A stretch of DNA of 43,947 nt from CAYZXU01 sp964482535 (GCA_964482535.1 CAYZXU010000004.1:1-43947), one strand, 5' to 3'. Counted from the first letter of the stretch, positions 23,279-32,825 are shown. Notes: generated by a model not told the origin, from the letters alone. A program made the numbers and translations.

Positions 23279-24535
23279 TTGAACAAAAATGCTATAACAT
23301 CCGACACTTCATTACGATCAGATTCCATTAACTACCAGTGGGTAATCTTCAGCATCTTAACAATGTCCCATCTGCTTATGGCAATGTGTTTTTTCTCATG
23401 GGGACCGCTGGGTTCAATTTTAAAAAACGAGTTTCAGCTCAATAACAGCCAGTATGGCATGGTTATATCTTCCATGTATCTGGCAATTGCCCTTATTTCA
23501 TTTCCTTCGGGTATTCTTGTCGATAAATTTGGGGCAAAGCGTATGCTCATCGCAGCCACCATGCTAATGGGATCCGGCTTTGCAATTTTTTCAATAATAC
23601 CAAGTTATTATCTGTTATTTCTTGCAGCGCTACTGGCGGGCAGTGGTTATGGGATGATAAACCAGATCAGCACAAAAGGTCTGATTTACTGGTTTGAGGT
23701 GCAAAAAAGAGGCACGGTTATGGGCATCAAGCAGACAGGTGTGACCGTTGGCGGCAGTCTTACAGGAATTTACATACCGTTTTTAAGTATTTATATGGGT
23801 TGGAATATAGCAGTATTATTGCTCAGTCTAAGCATTATCGCCATGGCAATAATCACCCTGTTTTTTTATAAAGAACAACCTGATATACATGAAGAATCTG
23901 CAAAGACAAAAGTCGAAGACGGTTCATCAAAATTTAATTTAAAAGAGCTGCTGCTTAATCCAAAGGTGTTAATTGTAATCTTTTTGCTCACCTTTCTTGC
24001 CATTGCCCAGGGTTCATTCACCTCTTTTCTTGTCTTGTACGGAGAAGAATCTCTTAAGTTGAGCAAAATTTTTGCAGGTAGCCTTCTCACATTTGCAATG
24101 GTGGGGGCGACATTTTCAAGAATATTTTTTGGGATAATGAGTGATCGTTTCTTTAATGGCAACAGGGTAATCCCACTTACCTTAATTATTTTTATTTCAG
24201 CTTTAAGCACTTTTTCAATGCTTTTTTTAAATGATACCACCCCGGCATGGGCAATAAGAGCTGTTGCGTTTTTTCTTGGAGCCGGCATACTCGGCTGGAA
24301 CTCCCTTGCAATAATATATCTTGCGGAGATGACAAGCAGCGCCATGGCCGGGTCAATAATCGGTTTCTTTCTCGCTGTTGTCTGCGGAGCTCTCGTTGTA
24401 GGTCCTCCTGCCTTTGGTTATATTGCAGATTTAGCGGGCTATAATACAGCATGGCTTATTGTTGGCTCAATGCTTACAGCATCTTTTACAGGTTTTGTGA
24501 TCATAGCAGTTAAAGAAAAAATGCAGGGCGTTTAA
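23279..24535 (+). CDS. MFS transporter
   Basis: A 418-residue major facilitator with about 12 membrane helices. The loop 2-3 signature is GILVDKFGAKRM, and the equivalent second-half loop is GIMSDRFFNGNRV. The helix-4/5 region has GYGMINQISTKGLIYWFEVQKRGTVMGIKQTG, typical of organic-anion or sugar-acid transporters of this superfamily, but no substrate can be named. It starts with TTG at 23279, supported by AAAGGGGA six nt upstream. It lies between apbE and der, and shared transcription is likely although no functional link is evident. Confidence 0.88.
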   Translation: MNKNAITSDTSLRSDSINYQWVIFSILTMSHLLMAMCFFSWGPLGSILKNEFQLNNSQYGMVISSMYLAIALISFPSGILVDKFGAKRMLIAATMLMGSGFAIFSIIPSYYLLFLAALLAGSGYGMINQISTKGLIYWFEVQKRGTVMGIKQTGVTVGGSLTGIYIPFLSIYMGWNIAVLLLSLSIIAMAIITLFFYKEQPDIHEESAKTKVEDGSSKFNLKELLLNPKVLIVIFLLTFLAIAQGSFTSFLVLYGEESLKLSKIFAGSLLTFAMVGATFSRIFFGIMSDRFFNGNRVIPLTLIIFISALSTFSMLFLNDTTPAWAIRAVAFFLGAGILGWNSLAIIYLAEMTSSAMAGSIIGFFLAVVCGALVVGPPAFGYIADLAGYNTAWLIVGSMLTASFTGFVIIAVKEKMQGV

Positions 24536-24556
24536 TAAACAGGAAATAAAAAAAAT

Positions 24557-26008
24557 ATGAAACCAATAGTAGCAATAGTAGGCAGACCGAATGTAGGAAA
24601 ATCCACATTTTTTAACCGCGTGATCGGCGCCAGGGATGCCATCGTGCAAAATTTTCCGGGAGTTACCCGAGATCGTCATTTTGGAGATGCCAAATGGGAC
24701 GATGTAGAATTTACCATTGTGGATACAGGGGGGTTTTTGTGCGATGATGAAGATGATTTTGCAGAGCAGATACGTTTTCAGATTTTTCAGGCCATTTGCG
24801 ATGCTGACAGCATCATTTTAATGCTCGATGGAAAAGAAGGGATCTCTCCATTTGATCATGATCTTATTGAAATTCTTCGGAAAGAGACAAAACCTGTTTT
24901 TTATGCTGTTAATAAAATTGACAGTCCTCAACAAGAAAAAAATCTTTTTGAATTTTACACACTTGGAATTGAAAAATTCTATCCGGTTTCTGCAGAGCAT
25001 CGTTACGGCATAAACAGTTTTCTTACGGATCTTGTGAAAAATCTGCCGATATCTCCTCCCAAAGAGTTTGAACAGATAATTAAACTCGCTGTAGTCGGCA
25101 GACCCAACGTTGGCAAATCATCACTTATAAACCGCATTCTTGGTGAAAAGCGTTTGGTTGTTAGTGATATACCGGGAACTACAAGGGATTCCATCGATTC
25201 TCTTTGTGAAGTTAAAGACAAAAAATATCTTCTCATTGATACAGCCGGAATAAGACGAAAAGGCAGGGTAAAAAAAGGGGTTGAAAAATTTTCAGTAATA
25301 AAAACTTTAAGAAGCCTTGACCGGTGTGATGTGGCGCTTATTATTATCGATGCCTTTGAAGGCATAAAGGAGCAGGATATAAATATTGCAGGCTATGCTT
25401 ATGAACGTGGCTGTGGTTGTGTACTGCTTTTAAATAAATGGGATATTGTTGAAAAAGACAGCAAAACAGCAAAGAGATATCTTGAAACATTAAGGATGGA
25501 GTCCAAATTTTTAAACTTTGCCCCTGCCCTTACCATTTCAGCCCTCACAGGTCTTAGAACCAAAAAGATTTTTTCTGAGGTCCAGGAGGTGTACAGACAG
25601 TACAGCATGCGTATAAGCACAGGCAAATTAAATAAAATCATAGGGCTTGCAATAGAAAAAAATGAGCCTTCCATGTTTAAGGGAAAACGTCTTAAATTTT
25701 ATTACGCCACCCAGATTTCAACAAAACCGCCAACCATTATATGCTTTGTCAATTATCCTGAAGCCGTACATTTTTCCTATAAAAGGTTTCTGATTAACAG
25801 GATGCGGGAAGAGGCAGGGTTCGTCAACACTCCTGTCAATCTGATTTTTCGAAAGCGCACCGGACAGATCGACTTTAGCAAGAAAAAAGAGTATAAAAAA
25901 GACCGAAAAGCCAAAGGGAAAAAAAGCCCAAAAGCAAAAGAGAAAAAAGGCCAAAAAACAAAAGAAAAAAAAGGCCGAGAAAAAAAAGGCCAAGAAAAAA
26001 AAGGATAG
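24557..26008 (+). CDS. der: Ribosome-assembly GTPase Der with repetitive basic tail
   Basis: A 483-residue Der (EngA), the double-GTPase that matures the 50S subunit. Each GTPase domain has its P-loop (GRPNVGKSTFFN at about 8, GRPNVGKSSLIN near 182), a G3 motif (DTGGF, DTAGIR) and a G4 motif (NKID, NKWD). The C-terminal KH-like domain ends near RTGQIDF at about residue 440. A tail of about 42 residues follows, almost entirely Lys, Gly, Glu and Gln. Its last part is encoded by a 15-bp tandem repeat with A8 runs. Basic tails occur in other Der proteins and probably contact rRNA. The stop is 3 nt before the rarA start codon. Confidence 0.95.
   Translation: MKPIVAIVGRPNVGKSTFFNRVIGARDAIVQNFPGVTRDRHFGDAKWDDVEFTIVDTGGFLCDDEDDFAEQIRFQIFQAICDADSIILMLDGKEGISPFDHDLIEILRKETKPVFYAVNKIDSPQQEKNLFEFYTLGIEKFYPVSAEHRYGINSFLTDLVKNLPISPPKEFEQIIKLAVVGRPNVGKSSLINRILGEKRLVVSDIPGTTRDSIDSLCEVKDKKYLLIDTAGIRRKGRVKKGVEKFSVIKTLRSLDRCDVALIIIDAFEGIKEQDINIAGYAYERGCGCVLLLNKWDIVEKDSKTAKRYLETLRMESKFLNFAPALTISALTGLRTKKIFSEVQEVYRQYSMRISTGKLNKIIGLAIEKNEPSMFKGKRLKFYYATQISTKPPTIICFVNYPEAVHFSYKRFLINRMREEAGFVNTPVNLIFRKRTGQIDFSKKKEYKKDRKAKGKKSPKAKEKKGQKTKEKKGREKKGQEKKG
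25965..26004 (+). repeat. 15-bp tandem repeat in the 3' end of der
   Basis: The unit is A8 followed by GGCCRAG, seen at 25965-25979 and 25980-25994, with a third partial copy (A8GG) at 25995-26004. It encodes the pentapeptide KKG[RQ]E. Looser copies (A6GGCC) lie just upstream from 25943. Confidence 0.85.
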
Positions 26009-26011
26009 CTA

Positions 26012-27367
26012 TTGGATCTTTTTGAATTCAACGCAAAACAATCCATTGATGCATCAAAACCCCTTGCTGAAAAAATGCGTCCTGAAAGTTTCGAAGAATT
26101 TATGGGGCAAAGGCATGCCGCAGGGAAAAATTCCATGGTGTATCATGCCATAAAACAGGACAAAATTTTTTCAATGATACTCTGGGGGCCTCCGGGATGC
26201 GGCAAAACCACCCTGGCAAGGCTCATTGCCAGGGAAACGGATTCTTATTTTGTTCAGTTTTCTGCAGTTCTTTCAGGAATCAAACAGATAAGGCAGGTTA
26301 TTGAGGAGGCAAAAAACCAACAGAACCTTTATGGAAAAAAAACCATACTCTTTGTTGATGAAATTCACAGGTTCAACAAAGCTCAGCAGGATGCATTCCT
26401 TCAGCATGTGGAAAGCGGGCTTTTGACCCTTGTGGGCGCCACCACGCAGAACCCTTCTTTTGAGGTTATTCCTGCATTAATATCAAGATGCCGGGTTATT
26501 ACATTAACCTCCCTTTCATCGGAAGATATGGCGGATATCTTAAACAGAGCTATAGAGAACAAAACAAGAGGCTTGGGCAATTTGAATGTAAAATTAACAA
26601 AAGATGCCATTGATCATATTATTCAAATTTCCCGGGGAGACGCACGCTCTGCCTTAAACAGCCTGGAAATAGTGGCATCCATATTTATTTTAAAAAATGA
26701 AAATTCAGATGGCAAACCGGTCTCCATTAATGTAAAGGATCTGGAAACAGCTTTGCAGAAAAAGGCTTTGCTATATGACAAGTCAGGGGAGGAACATTAT
26801 AACCTTATATCGGCATTTCACAAAAGCATGCGGGGAAGTGACCCCGACGCAGCCATTTACTGGCTTGTGCGCATGCTTGATGCCGGAGAAGACCCCAATT
26901 ATATTGCACGAAGGATGGTGAGATTTGCTTCAGAGGACATTGGTAATGCCGAACCTGCTGCCCTTGAAGTTGCATTAAATGCAGTTAAAGCTTTCAGGTT
27001 CCTTGGACATCCCGAGGGGGACCTTGCCCTTGTGCAGGCGGCGGCATATCTTGCGACAGCTCCTAAAAGCAACAGCCTTTATTCGGCGTTAAAAAGTGTA
27101 AGAAAAGATGTTGATCAATCAGGTCCATTGCCTGTACCGTATAATATACGTAATGCCCCGACAAACCTTATGAAAAATCTGGGTTATGGAAAAAATTACA
27201 AGTATGCCCATGATTATAAGGATGCCTATGCTGCTCAGGATTATCTGCCTGACAGACTTAAAAAAAGAATTTACTATAACCCCACGGAAAGGGGATATGA
27301 AAAAACAATAAAAGGCAGACTCGACAGATGGAGGGCTCTGAAAGAAAAAATACGAAAATTGAGGTAA
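26012..27367 (+). CDS. rarA: Replication-associated recombination protein RarA/MgsA
   Basis: A 451-residue AAA+ ATPase of the RarA/MgsA/WRNIP1 family that acts at stalled replication forks. The N-terminus LAEKMRPESFEEFMGQ is typical. Walker A is GPPGCGKTTLA and Walker B is LFVDEIHRFNKAQQDAFL, followed by the sensor and arginine-finger region VGATTQNPSFEV. The C-terminal tetramerisation domain includes GSDPDAAIYWLVRMLDAGEDP and NAPTNLMKNLGYG. The start is TTG at 26012. Its ribosome site AAGGA (26001-26005) lies inside the last codons of der, so expression is coupled to der and to its tail repeat. Confidence 0.94.
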   Translation: MDLFEFNAKQSIDASKPLAEKMRPESFEEFMGQRHAAGKNSMVYHAIKQDKIFSMILWGPPGCGKTTLARLIARETDSYFVQFSAVLSGIKQIRQVIEEAKNQQNLYGKKTILFVDEIHRFNKAQQDAFLQHVESGLLTLVGATTQNPSFEVIPALISRCRVITLTSLSSEDMADILNRAIENKTRGLGNLNVKLTKDAIDHIIQISRGDARSALNSLEIVASIFILKNENSDGKPVSINVKDLETALQKKALLYDKSGEEHYNLISAFHKSMRGSDPDAAIYWLVRMLDAGEDPNYIARRMVRFASEDIGNAEPAALEVALNAVKAFRFLGHPEGDLALVQAAAYLATAPKSNSLYSALKSVRKDVDQSGPLPVPYNIRNAPTNLMKNLGYGKNYKYAHDYKDAYAAQDYLPDRLKKRIYYNPTERGYEKTIKGRLDRWRALKEKIRKLR

Positions 27368-27436
27368 TGCGGTTTGCAGTTTACGGTTGCCGGTTTAATT
27401 TTTTTATCAATTTATTTTGGGATAAGGAGGTGTTTT

Positions 27437-27922
27437 ATGAAATCTTTGGTTGTTTATTCAAGTCAGACAGGTAATACCAAAAAATTAGCTGAAGCTGTGT
27501 ATGATGCCCTGCCGGATGAAAAGGAAATTTTTCCGATTACCCAGGCAAAAGATCCTGCAGAATATGATTTTGTTGCAGTGGGCTTCTGGTTTATGGGGGG
27601 GAAACCTGATCCGAACACATTGCAGTACCTGCCAAAAATAGGTGCCAAAAAACTGTTTTTATTTGGCACCCATGGAGTGCCCAAAGACTCGCCTGAAGCG
27701 GCAAACGGAATGAATGTTGCCAAACAGCTCGCTTCCACGGCCGAGGTGGTTGGAAGTTTCAACTGTTCGGGTGAGCTTAGCCCAAAACTGCTTGAGATGG
27801 CTGCAAAAGAGACAAACCTGCCGCCCTGGCTTAAGGATACGTCAATATCCAGGGGGCACCCTGATGAAAATGACATTAACGAGATTAAAGAGCTTGTAGC
27901 AAAGGCTGCTGAGAACTTTTAA
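27437..27922 (+). CDS. Flavodoxin family protein
   Basis: A 161-residue cytoplasmic FMN-binding flavodoxin-like protein. The phosphate-binding loop is SSQTGNTKKLAEAV near the N-terminus. Later segments GFWFMGG and LFGTHGVP fit the flavin-contacting loops. An extended C-terminal part (WLKDTSISRGHPDENDINE) resembles the flavodoxin_like branch rather than short-chain electron-transfer flavodoxins. It probably moves electrons to an unknown partner. The frame opens at 27374, but AAGGAGG lies 6 nt before ATG 27437, which also removes an ill-fitting hydrophobic prefix. Confidence 0.85.
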   Translation: MKSLVVYSSQTGNTKKLAEAVYDALPDEKEIFPITQAKDPAEYDFVAVGFWFMGGKPDPNTLQYLPKIGAKKLFLFGTHGVPKDSPEAANGMNVAKQLASTAEVVGSFNCSGELSPKLLEMAAKETNLPPWLKDTSISRGHPDENDINEIKELVAKAAENF

Positions 27923-27937
27923 AATTGGCTCTGTTTG

Positions 27938-28459
27938 TTAAAGTTTTCTGGTTTTGACCCTGTTCCTGCGTTTTCTTTTTGAAGGTCTTTTGCTGGGTCC
28001 CTTTTTTTTTGTGGTTGGGACCCAGCCCTGATTTTCTTCAGTCTCCATATCGTCAAAATCAAAAAAAGAGGCCATTTCCATCTTGCTTTCAAATTCCCTG
28101 GAGCCGATTGTAGCTGCTCCATGTGATTCGGAAAAATTGATAATGTCACGGTCTGAACTTACAACAAGCGCTTTTTCTCTTTGGGAGCCAGCCATTTTTT
28201 TTATCAAATCATCCGCAAGCTCTCCTTTTCGTGAAAATTTTATTTCAATACCTTTTACTCTATCCCTGTGTTGTAAAAAAAAAGGAGCATCGGTTCCATC
28301 AAAGACAACTGTTATTTTATGTTTTTTAAGCTTTTTATACTCTGCCAGGATTTCAACAAGTGCGTCTCTTCCCATTTGTATATCCTGCATATCAAGGGTT
28401 CTTAAGCTGTCCGACTGTCTGATCAGATTATAACCGTCTATTATTATATGAACTGCCAT
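27938..28459 (-). CDS. YacP-like NYN domain ribonuclease
   Basis: A 173-residue protein with a NYN (PIN-like) nuclease fold of the YacP/Rae1 group. Conserved acidic residues are in IIIDGYNLIRQSD, VVFDGTD and VVSSDRDIINF, consistent with a metal-dependent RNA endonuclease active site. The C-terminus is very basic (PSKRKRRNRVKTRKL), suggesting contact with RNA or ribosomes. In Bacillus, Rae1 cuts mRNA in the ribosomal A site, but equivalence is not shown here. It is convergent with the flavodoxin gene, with only 15 nt between the stops. Confidence 0.8.
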   Translation of the reverse strand: MAVHIIIDGYNLIRQSDSLRTLDMQDIQMGRDALVEILAEYKKLKKHKITVVFDGTDAPFFLQHRDRVKGIEIKFSRKGELADDLIKKMAGSQREKALVVSSDRDIINFSESHGAATIGSREFESKMEMASFFDFDDMETEENQGWVPTTKKKGPSKRPSKRKRRNRVKTRKL

Positions 28460-28646
28460 TATAAATTAAAACTCATATCTGTTGAAAATTTTAAAAAGCA
28501 AAAATATTACATATTAAAGGTAATAGGGCAATGTAAAAACTGGCAGTATTTAAAACCACCCTGGAATATTTTTTTATTCTTGTTAGGTTTCCTTTTTTAT
28601 GTTTTTATATCTGCTTATAAAATTTAAGAAAAAGTGCAGATTAAAA

Positions 28647-30386
28647 ATGAATAAAAAATGGGAAATACTTGCGCCTGACAAAATATTGGTTAAAAATATA
28701 TGCAGACAGGTTAAATGTTCTCCAGTAACTGCTTCAATTCTCGTTAACCGCAGCATAGTAACACCCGAACAAGCTCATAATTTTTTAAATCCATCCTTAT
28801 CTAATATTCGTTCGCCTTTTTCCATAAAAGATATGGATATAGCCACAAGACGGATTTATGATGCAATAACCGGTAATGAAAAAATACTGATTTTTGGTGA
28901 TTTTGATGTTGATGGAGTAACAGCCACAGTTATCCTTTTGGAATTTTTGCGATACTGCGGTGCAGACGCATCTTATTATATCCCCCACAGGACTAAAGAA
29001 GGCTATGGATTCCAGAAAGAACATATTGAAAAAATTGCATCTCCTGCAGGGATAGATCTTATTATTACTGTTGATTGTGGTTCCGATAGTATAAATGCGA
29101 TTAAAGCAGCCGGTTATGCAGGGATCGATGTTATAATAACAGATCATCATAATATAAAAGAAAGACCCGAACATGCAGTTGCCGTAATTAATCCCAAACA
29201 GAACGGCTGTGAATCAGGATTTAATAATCTTGCGGGTGTGGGTGTGGCTTTTTATCTATTGATTTCTCTTAGAAAGCATTTGCGTGACAATGGTTTTTGG
29301 CAAAACATGCCTGAGCCGGATCTTAAAAATTTATGCGATCTTGTTGCCCTTGGAACGGTTGCCGATATTGTTCCCCTGGTTGATGAGAACAGGATACTGA
29401 CAAAAACCGGAATAGATATTATTAATTCACAGGCCGTATCATCGGACAGTCCATTCAGCAGGCCCGGAATAAAGGCTTTGGTTGACGCAAGCAAAATTAA
29501 CGAGAATTCTGTTGATTCAGGTGATATATCATTCAAGCTTGCTCCGAGAATAAATGCTGTGGGAAGAATCGGCCATGCAAATACAGCCGTGGAGCTTCTG
29601 ACAACAAAAAATTTGCAGTCAGCAAAAGATTTAAGCATGGCTCTTGAAAATGCAAATACCCAAAGACAAAATATTGAAAAAATCCTGTCTGATAAAATTT
29701 TGCAGCATATTGAAATAAACCCGCATCTTTTAAAAAGTAATTCCCTTGTACTTGCAGGACAAAACTGGCACGAAGGAGTTTTGGGCATAGTCGCTTCAAG
29801 GCTTGTTAAAAAATTTTATGTGCCGGTGGTGCTTATAAGCATCAATGGATCTTCAGGAAAAGGTTCGGCAAGAAGTATAGCAGGTTTTAATATTTATAAA
29901 GGCTTTGATGAATGTTCTGAACACCTGGAAAGCTTTGGAGGACATACAATGGCGGCAGGCTTGATTGTCAGGCCTGAAAAAATCACAATTTTTAAAAAAA
30001 AATTTGAAAAAACAGTGTCTGAAATGACAAGACCGGATGATTTTGTACCCACTATTAATATAGATCGTGAACTAAAATTTGATGAGATATCGTCAAATTT
30101 CATAGATGCTCTTGAATGTTTAAAACCTTTTGGCCAGGGCAACCCCGAGCCCCTCTTTATGGCAAAAAACGTAAAAGTTTTATTTTCAAAAATTGTCGGC
30201 GAAAAACACAGAAAAATGCTTTTGCAGCAGCCCTGGGGCAAAACAGACAATAAGATTAATGCTATCTATTTTAATATAGACCCTGATGCCCCATTAAGCG
30301 ATTATTATGAAAGAATAGCATTCACCCTGCAATGGAACCACTGGAAAGGAAGTAAAACAGCCCAGATTATTATTAAAGCATCGTAA
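28647..30386 (+). CDS. recJ: Single-stranded-DNA-specific exonuclease RecJ
   Basis: A 579-residue RecJ, the 5'-3' ssDNA exonuclease of recombination and mismatch repair. The DHH phosphoesterase motifs are visible: DFDVDGVTA (motif I), an ITVDCG segment and TDHHNIKE (motif III). The DHHA1 domain has SARSIAGFNIYKGFDEC and FGGHTMAAGLIV. The C-terminal OB-like domain ends near NHWKGSKTAQIIIKA. The reading frame opens at 28599, but family alignment favours ATG 28647 (MNKKWEILAPD). The ribosome site is weak at either start. It begins a long forward gene series. Confidence 0.94.
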   Translation: MNKKWEILAPDKILVKNICRQVKCSPVTASILVNRSIVTPEQAHNFLNPSLSNIRSPFSIKDMDIATRRIYDAITGNEKILIFGDFDVDGVTATVILLEFLRYCGADASYYIPHRTKEGYGFQKEHIEKIASPAGIDLIITVDCGSDSINAIKAAGYAGIDVIITDHHNIKERPEHAVAVINPKQNGCESGFNNLAGVGVAFYLLISLRKHLRDNGFWQNMPEPDLKNLCDLVALGTVADIVPLVDENRILTKTGIDIINSQAVSSDSPFSRPGIKALVDASKINENSVDSGDISFKLAPRINAVGRIGHANTAVELLTTKNLQSAKDLSMALENANTQRQNIEKILSDKILQHIEINPHLLKSNSLVLAGQNWHEGVLGIVASRLVKKFYVPVVLISINGSSGKGSARSIAGFNIYKGFDECSEHLESFGGHTMAAGLIVRPEKITIFKKKFEKTVSEMTRPDDFVPTINIDRELKFDEISSNFIDALECLKPFGQGNPEPLFMAKNVKVLFSKIVGEKHRKMLLQQPWGKTDNKINAIYFNIDPDAPLSDYYERIAFTLQWNHWKGSKTAQIIIKAS

Positions 30387-30553
30387 TTAGGGTGCCTCTA
30401 TCCGGTTTTCCTTTGTTTGCAATAAAAAAGCTAAATTTTCCTTGCAATCATTTTTTGTTGCAACTACTATGGCTAAAAATATTTTTAGTATTTGTTGCTT
30501 TTTATTTTAATAAAAAAGAGACCTTTGAAAAGATCTCAAAAAAGGGAAGTCCA

Positions 30554-30976
30554 ATGGGCAAGGTGTTTAGACCCAGCAATCGTGAAGCTGGTATAATTTC
30601 AAAAATTGAATCGGCAAAGGAACATGCCCGAAGGAAAGCCTTAAAAAGGGTAAAAGATAATATTGACGTCTTATGCAATGCCATTGCTTCAAAACTTATT
30701 GAGAATAATCTTGTTGAAACCACAAATCAGAACGCCATAGAGGAACAGATTAAATTATGTCTTGAAAAGCTGAGTCATGCAGATGATTTTGACATAGATT
30801 ATCAAATAGCTCCATATAGAAAGCTTGTTCCCCAACCGCATATTGTAAGCATATATGTTACCTCCTTTGTTCTTGAACAGCTAATTAATAATAAATATGT
30901 AGTAGATATATTCGGGTCGGATGAAGAGATATATCTTACAATAGATAAGCAGGTTCAAAAAACCCTGTTGGAATAA
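30554..30976 (+). CDS. Conserved hypothetical protein (140 aa)
   Basis: I do not recognise a characterised family. The product has a basic helical N-terminus (ESAKEHARRKALKRVKDN), a central helical segment and a C-terminal beta-rich part (QPHIVSIYVTSFVLEQLINN). It has no signal or metal motif. The frame opens at 30392, but AAAGGGA precedes ATG 30554, and the upstream part is a hydrophobic stretch with poor coding character. Its stop overlaps the start of the next MBL gene (TAATG), so the two proteins are probably made together and may act together. Confidence 0.65.
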   Translation: MGKVFRPSNREAGIISKIESAKEHARRKALKRVKDNIDVLCNAIASKLIENNLVETTNQNAIEEQIKLCLEKLSHADDFDIDYQIAPYRKLVPQPHIVSIYVTSFVLEQLINNKYVVDIFGSDEEIYLTIDKQVQKTLLE

Positions 30977-31998
30977 TGAGACCAATCCTTCATCCCAGAC
31001 TGATTAACGGACCTTTTGATGATCCAGGTCTGTTTGTTCCGTTTTTTTTTGAAAAACGGGCAGTTATTTTTGATTTAGGCGATATATCCGCACTCTCACC
31101 AAAAGACATCCTGAAAATAAGCCATATTTTTATCTCCCATACGCATATTGATCACTTCATAGGATTTGACAGAATTCTTCGTCTTGTCCTGGGTCGGGAA
31201 AAGGAACTTTATATATATGGTCCCAAGGGTATTTGTAAAAATGTTGAGGGGAAAATGGCAGGCTATTCCTGGAACCTCGTGGATAATTTTAATAAACGAT
31301 TTATTTTGAATGTAGCCGAGGTACATGAAGAAACAGTTATTATTAGGCAGTATAAATGTGAAAATAGATTCATACCTGATAAAGAGCCGTTAATTTTTCC
31401 CTTTAAAGGCGTTTTGCTTGATGAACCGGGAATGTCCGTTTCCGCGGAGGTTCTCGACCACTCCATACCCTGTCTTGGATTTGCCATAAAAGAGAAGTTT
31501 CATGTTAATATAATAAAAGAGAAACTTGTCGAATTAGGGCTTGAAACCGGTCCATGGTTAAGGGAATTCAAAGAAACTTTATATGCCGATATCAACTCAA
31601 ACAGAGAGTTTAAGGTTCCCATGGGAGGGGATGATAAAAAAGTAAAAAAATTTCTGGTCGGAGACCTTGCCAAAAAAATTGCGCTTATAACACCTGGCCA
31701 AAAAATCACTTATATTACTGACGTTATATACAGCAGGTTTAATATTAACAAAATTGTTGAGCTTGCAAAAGGCTCTGACCATCTTTTTATCGAAGCTGCA
31801 TTTCTTGATCAAGATAAATTACTGGCAAATGAAAAATATCATCTTACTGCAAAACAGGCTGGAATAATTGCCGGTAGGGCAAGAGTAAAGAGATTTACAA
31901 TATTCCATTTTTCGCCAAGATATACAGGTCTGGAGCATCTGTTACATGAAGAAGCTGAAAGATCGTTCAATGAGTTTTGTAGAAAAAACTCGGGTTAA
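30976..31998 (+). CDS. RNase Z-like MBL fold protein
   Basis: A 340-residue metallo-beta-lactamase fold protein with the zinc motif HTHIDH at residues 55-60. A later DVIYS segment and FIEAAF-plus-HLTAKQAG (the His of the RNase Z-type motif) resemble tRNase Z, as does FTIFHFSPRY near the C-terminus. It differs from classical RNase Z in its N-terminus and in a large insertion around residues 110-200. I infer a nuclease or phosphodiesterase acting on RNA or a small molecule. It overlaps the preceding hypothetical gene and lies 53 nt before the Mla-type permease. Confidence 0.78.
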   Translation: MRPILHPRLINGPFDDPGLFVPFFFEKRAVIFDLGDISALSPKDILKISHIFISHTHIDHFIGFDRILRLVLGREKELYIYGPKGICKNVEGKMAGYSWNLVDNFNKRFILNVAEVHEETVIIRQYKCENRFIPDKEPLIFPFKGVLLDEPGMSVSAEVLDHSIPCLGFAIKEKFHVNIIKEKLVELGLETGPWLREFKETLYADINSNREFKVPMGGDDKKVKKFLVGDLAKKIALITPGQKITYITDVIYSRFNINKIVELAKGSDHLFIEAAFLDQDKLLANEKYHLTAKQAGIIAGRARVKRFTIFHFSPRYTGLEHLLHEEAERSFNEFCRKNSG

Positions 31999-32051
31999 GC
32001 GATTAAAATTGCAGACAGCTGTTTTAAGATAAAGTTAACCGTATAATTATA

Positions 32052-32825
32052 ATGCAAATAACAGGACAAATAGGCAGAAAAACCCTAAAATCCGTCAACC
32101 ACATATCAAATCTTTGTGCTTTGACATATAAACTGCTCAGGCTGCTTGTGCAAAAACATGAAACAGGCAGGGCATTAATGAAAAGGGTTGTAATCGAGCA
32201 GATCTATTTTACTGCTGTGGAAGCTCTTTTGATTATTATACCGATAGCCCTTATTGTGGGCAGTATGCTTATTATACAGTTTGCAAAACTTTCAGGCCAG
32301 TATGACCTTGGTAAAACAATGGTGCTTATTATTATAAGAGAATTAGGGCCGATGATTACAGCGCTTATTGTTATTCTAAGATCAGCAACTTCAGTAGTAA
32401 TAGAAATTGGATACATGAATGTTTTCAATGAAATAGATGCCATAGAAATGGCAGGAGTCGATCCTTTGAGGTATGTATGTCTGCCAAGGTTGATAGGTAT
32501 TACATCTGCTGTTTTTTGTCTTTTTATTGTTTTTGATCTTGTTGCCATAATCGGCGGATATGCAGTAATATGGACGACAACATATATTCCTGTGGGGAAT
32601 TTTTTGGCGCAGATTGGAAAAGCCTTAACATTGGATGATATAATATTAAGTGTTATTAAAGCGTTGTGCTTTGGAATTACTATTACAGTAACATGTATAT
32701 ACCATGGTTTCAGCGTAAAAAAACAGATTACAAACATACCTGTGGAAACCTCCAGGGCGGCGATAGAGTGTTTTTTCTATTGCCTGTTAATTAACCTTGT
32801 AATATCAGTTCTTTTTTATATATGA
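32052..32825 (+). CDS. MlaE-like ABC permease (MCE transport system)
   Basis: A 257-residue inner-membrane permease of the MlaE family, which moves phospholipids or other hydrophobic molecules between the membranes with an MCE protein. About five or six hydrophobic segments are visible. The central ELGPMITALIVILRSATS and the coupling-helix region FNEIDAIEMAGVDPLRYVCLPR match MlaE closely. The start follows the MBL gene by 53 nt. Its stop overlaps the next gene's start as ATGA. The coupling helix normally docks on an ATPase, and the adjacent ATPase-like protein is degenerate. Confidence 0.9.
   Translation: MQITGQIGRKTLKSVNHISNLCALTYKLLRLLVQKHETGRALMKRVVIEQIYFTAVEALLIIIPIALIVGSMLIIQFAKLSGQYDLGKTMVLIIIRELGPMITALIVILRSATSVVIEIGYMNVFNEIDAIEMAGVDPLRYVCLPRLIGITSAVFCLFIVFDLVAIIGGYAVIWTTTYIPVGNFLAQIGKALTLDDIILSVIKALCFGITITVTCIYHGFSVKKQITNIPVETSRAAIECFFYCLLINLVISVLFYI

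Noticed and set aside
27374..27436. N-terminal extension of the flavodoxin
   Set aside because: AAGGAGG sits directly before ATG 27437, and the family begins with that methionine.
30392..30553. N-terminal extension of the 140-aa hypothetical
   Set aside because: The stretch is hydrophobic and poorly coding, and a good ribosome site precedes ATG 30554.
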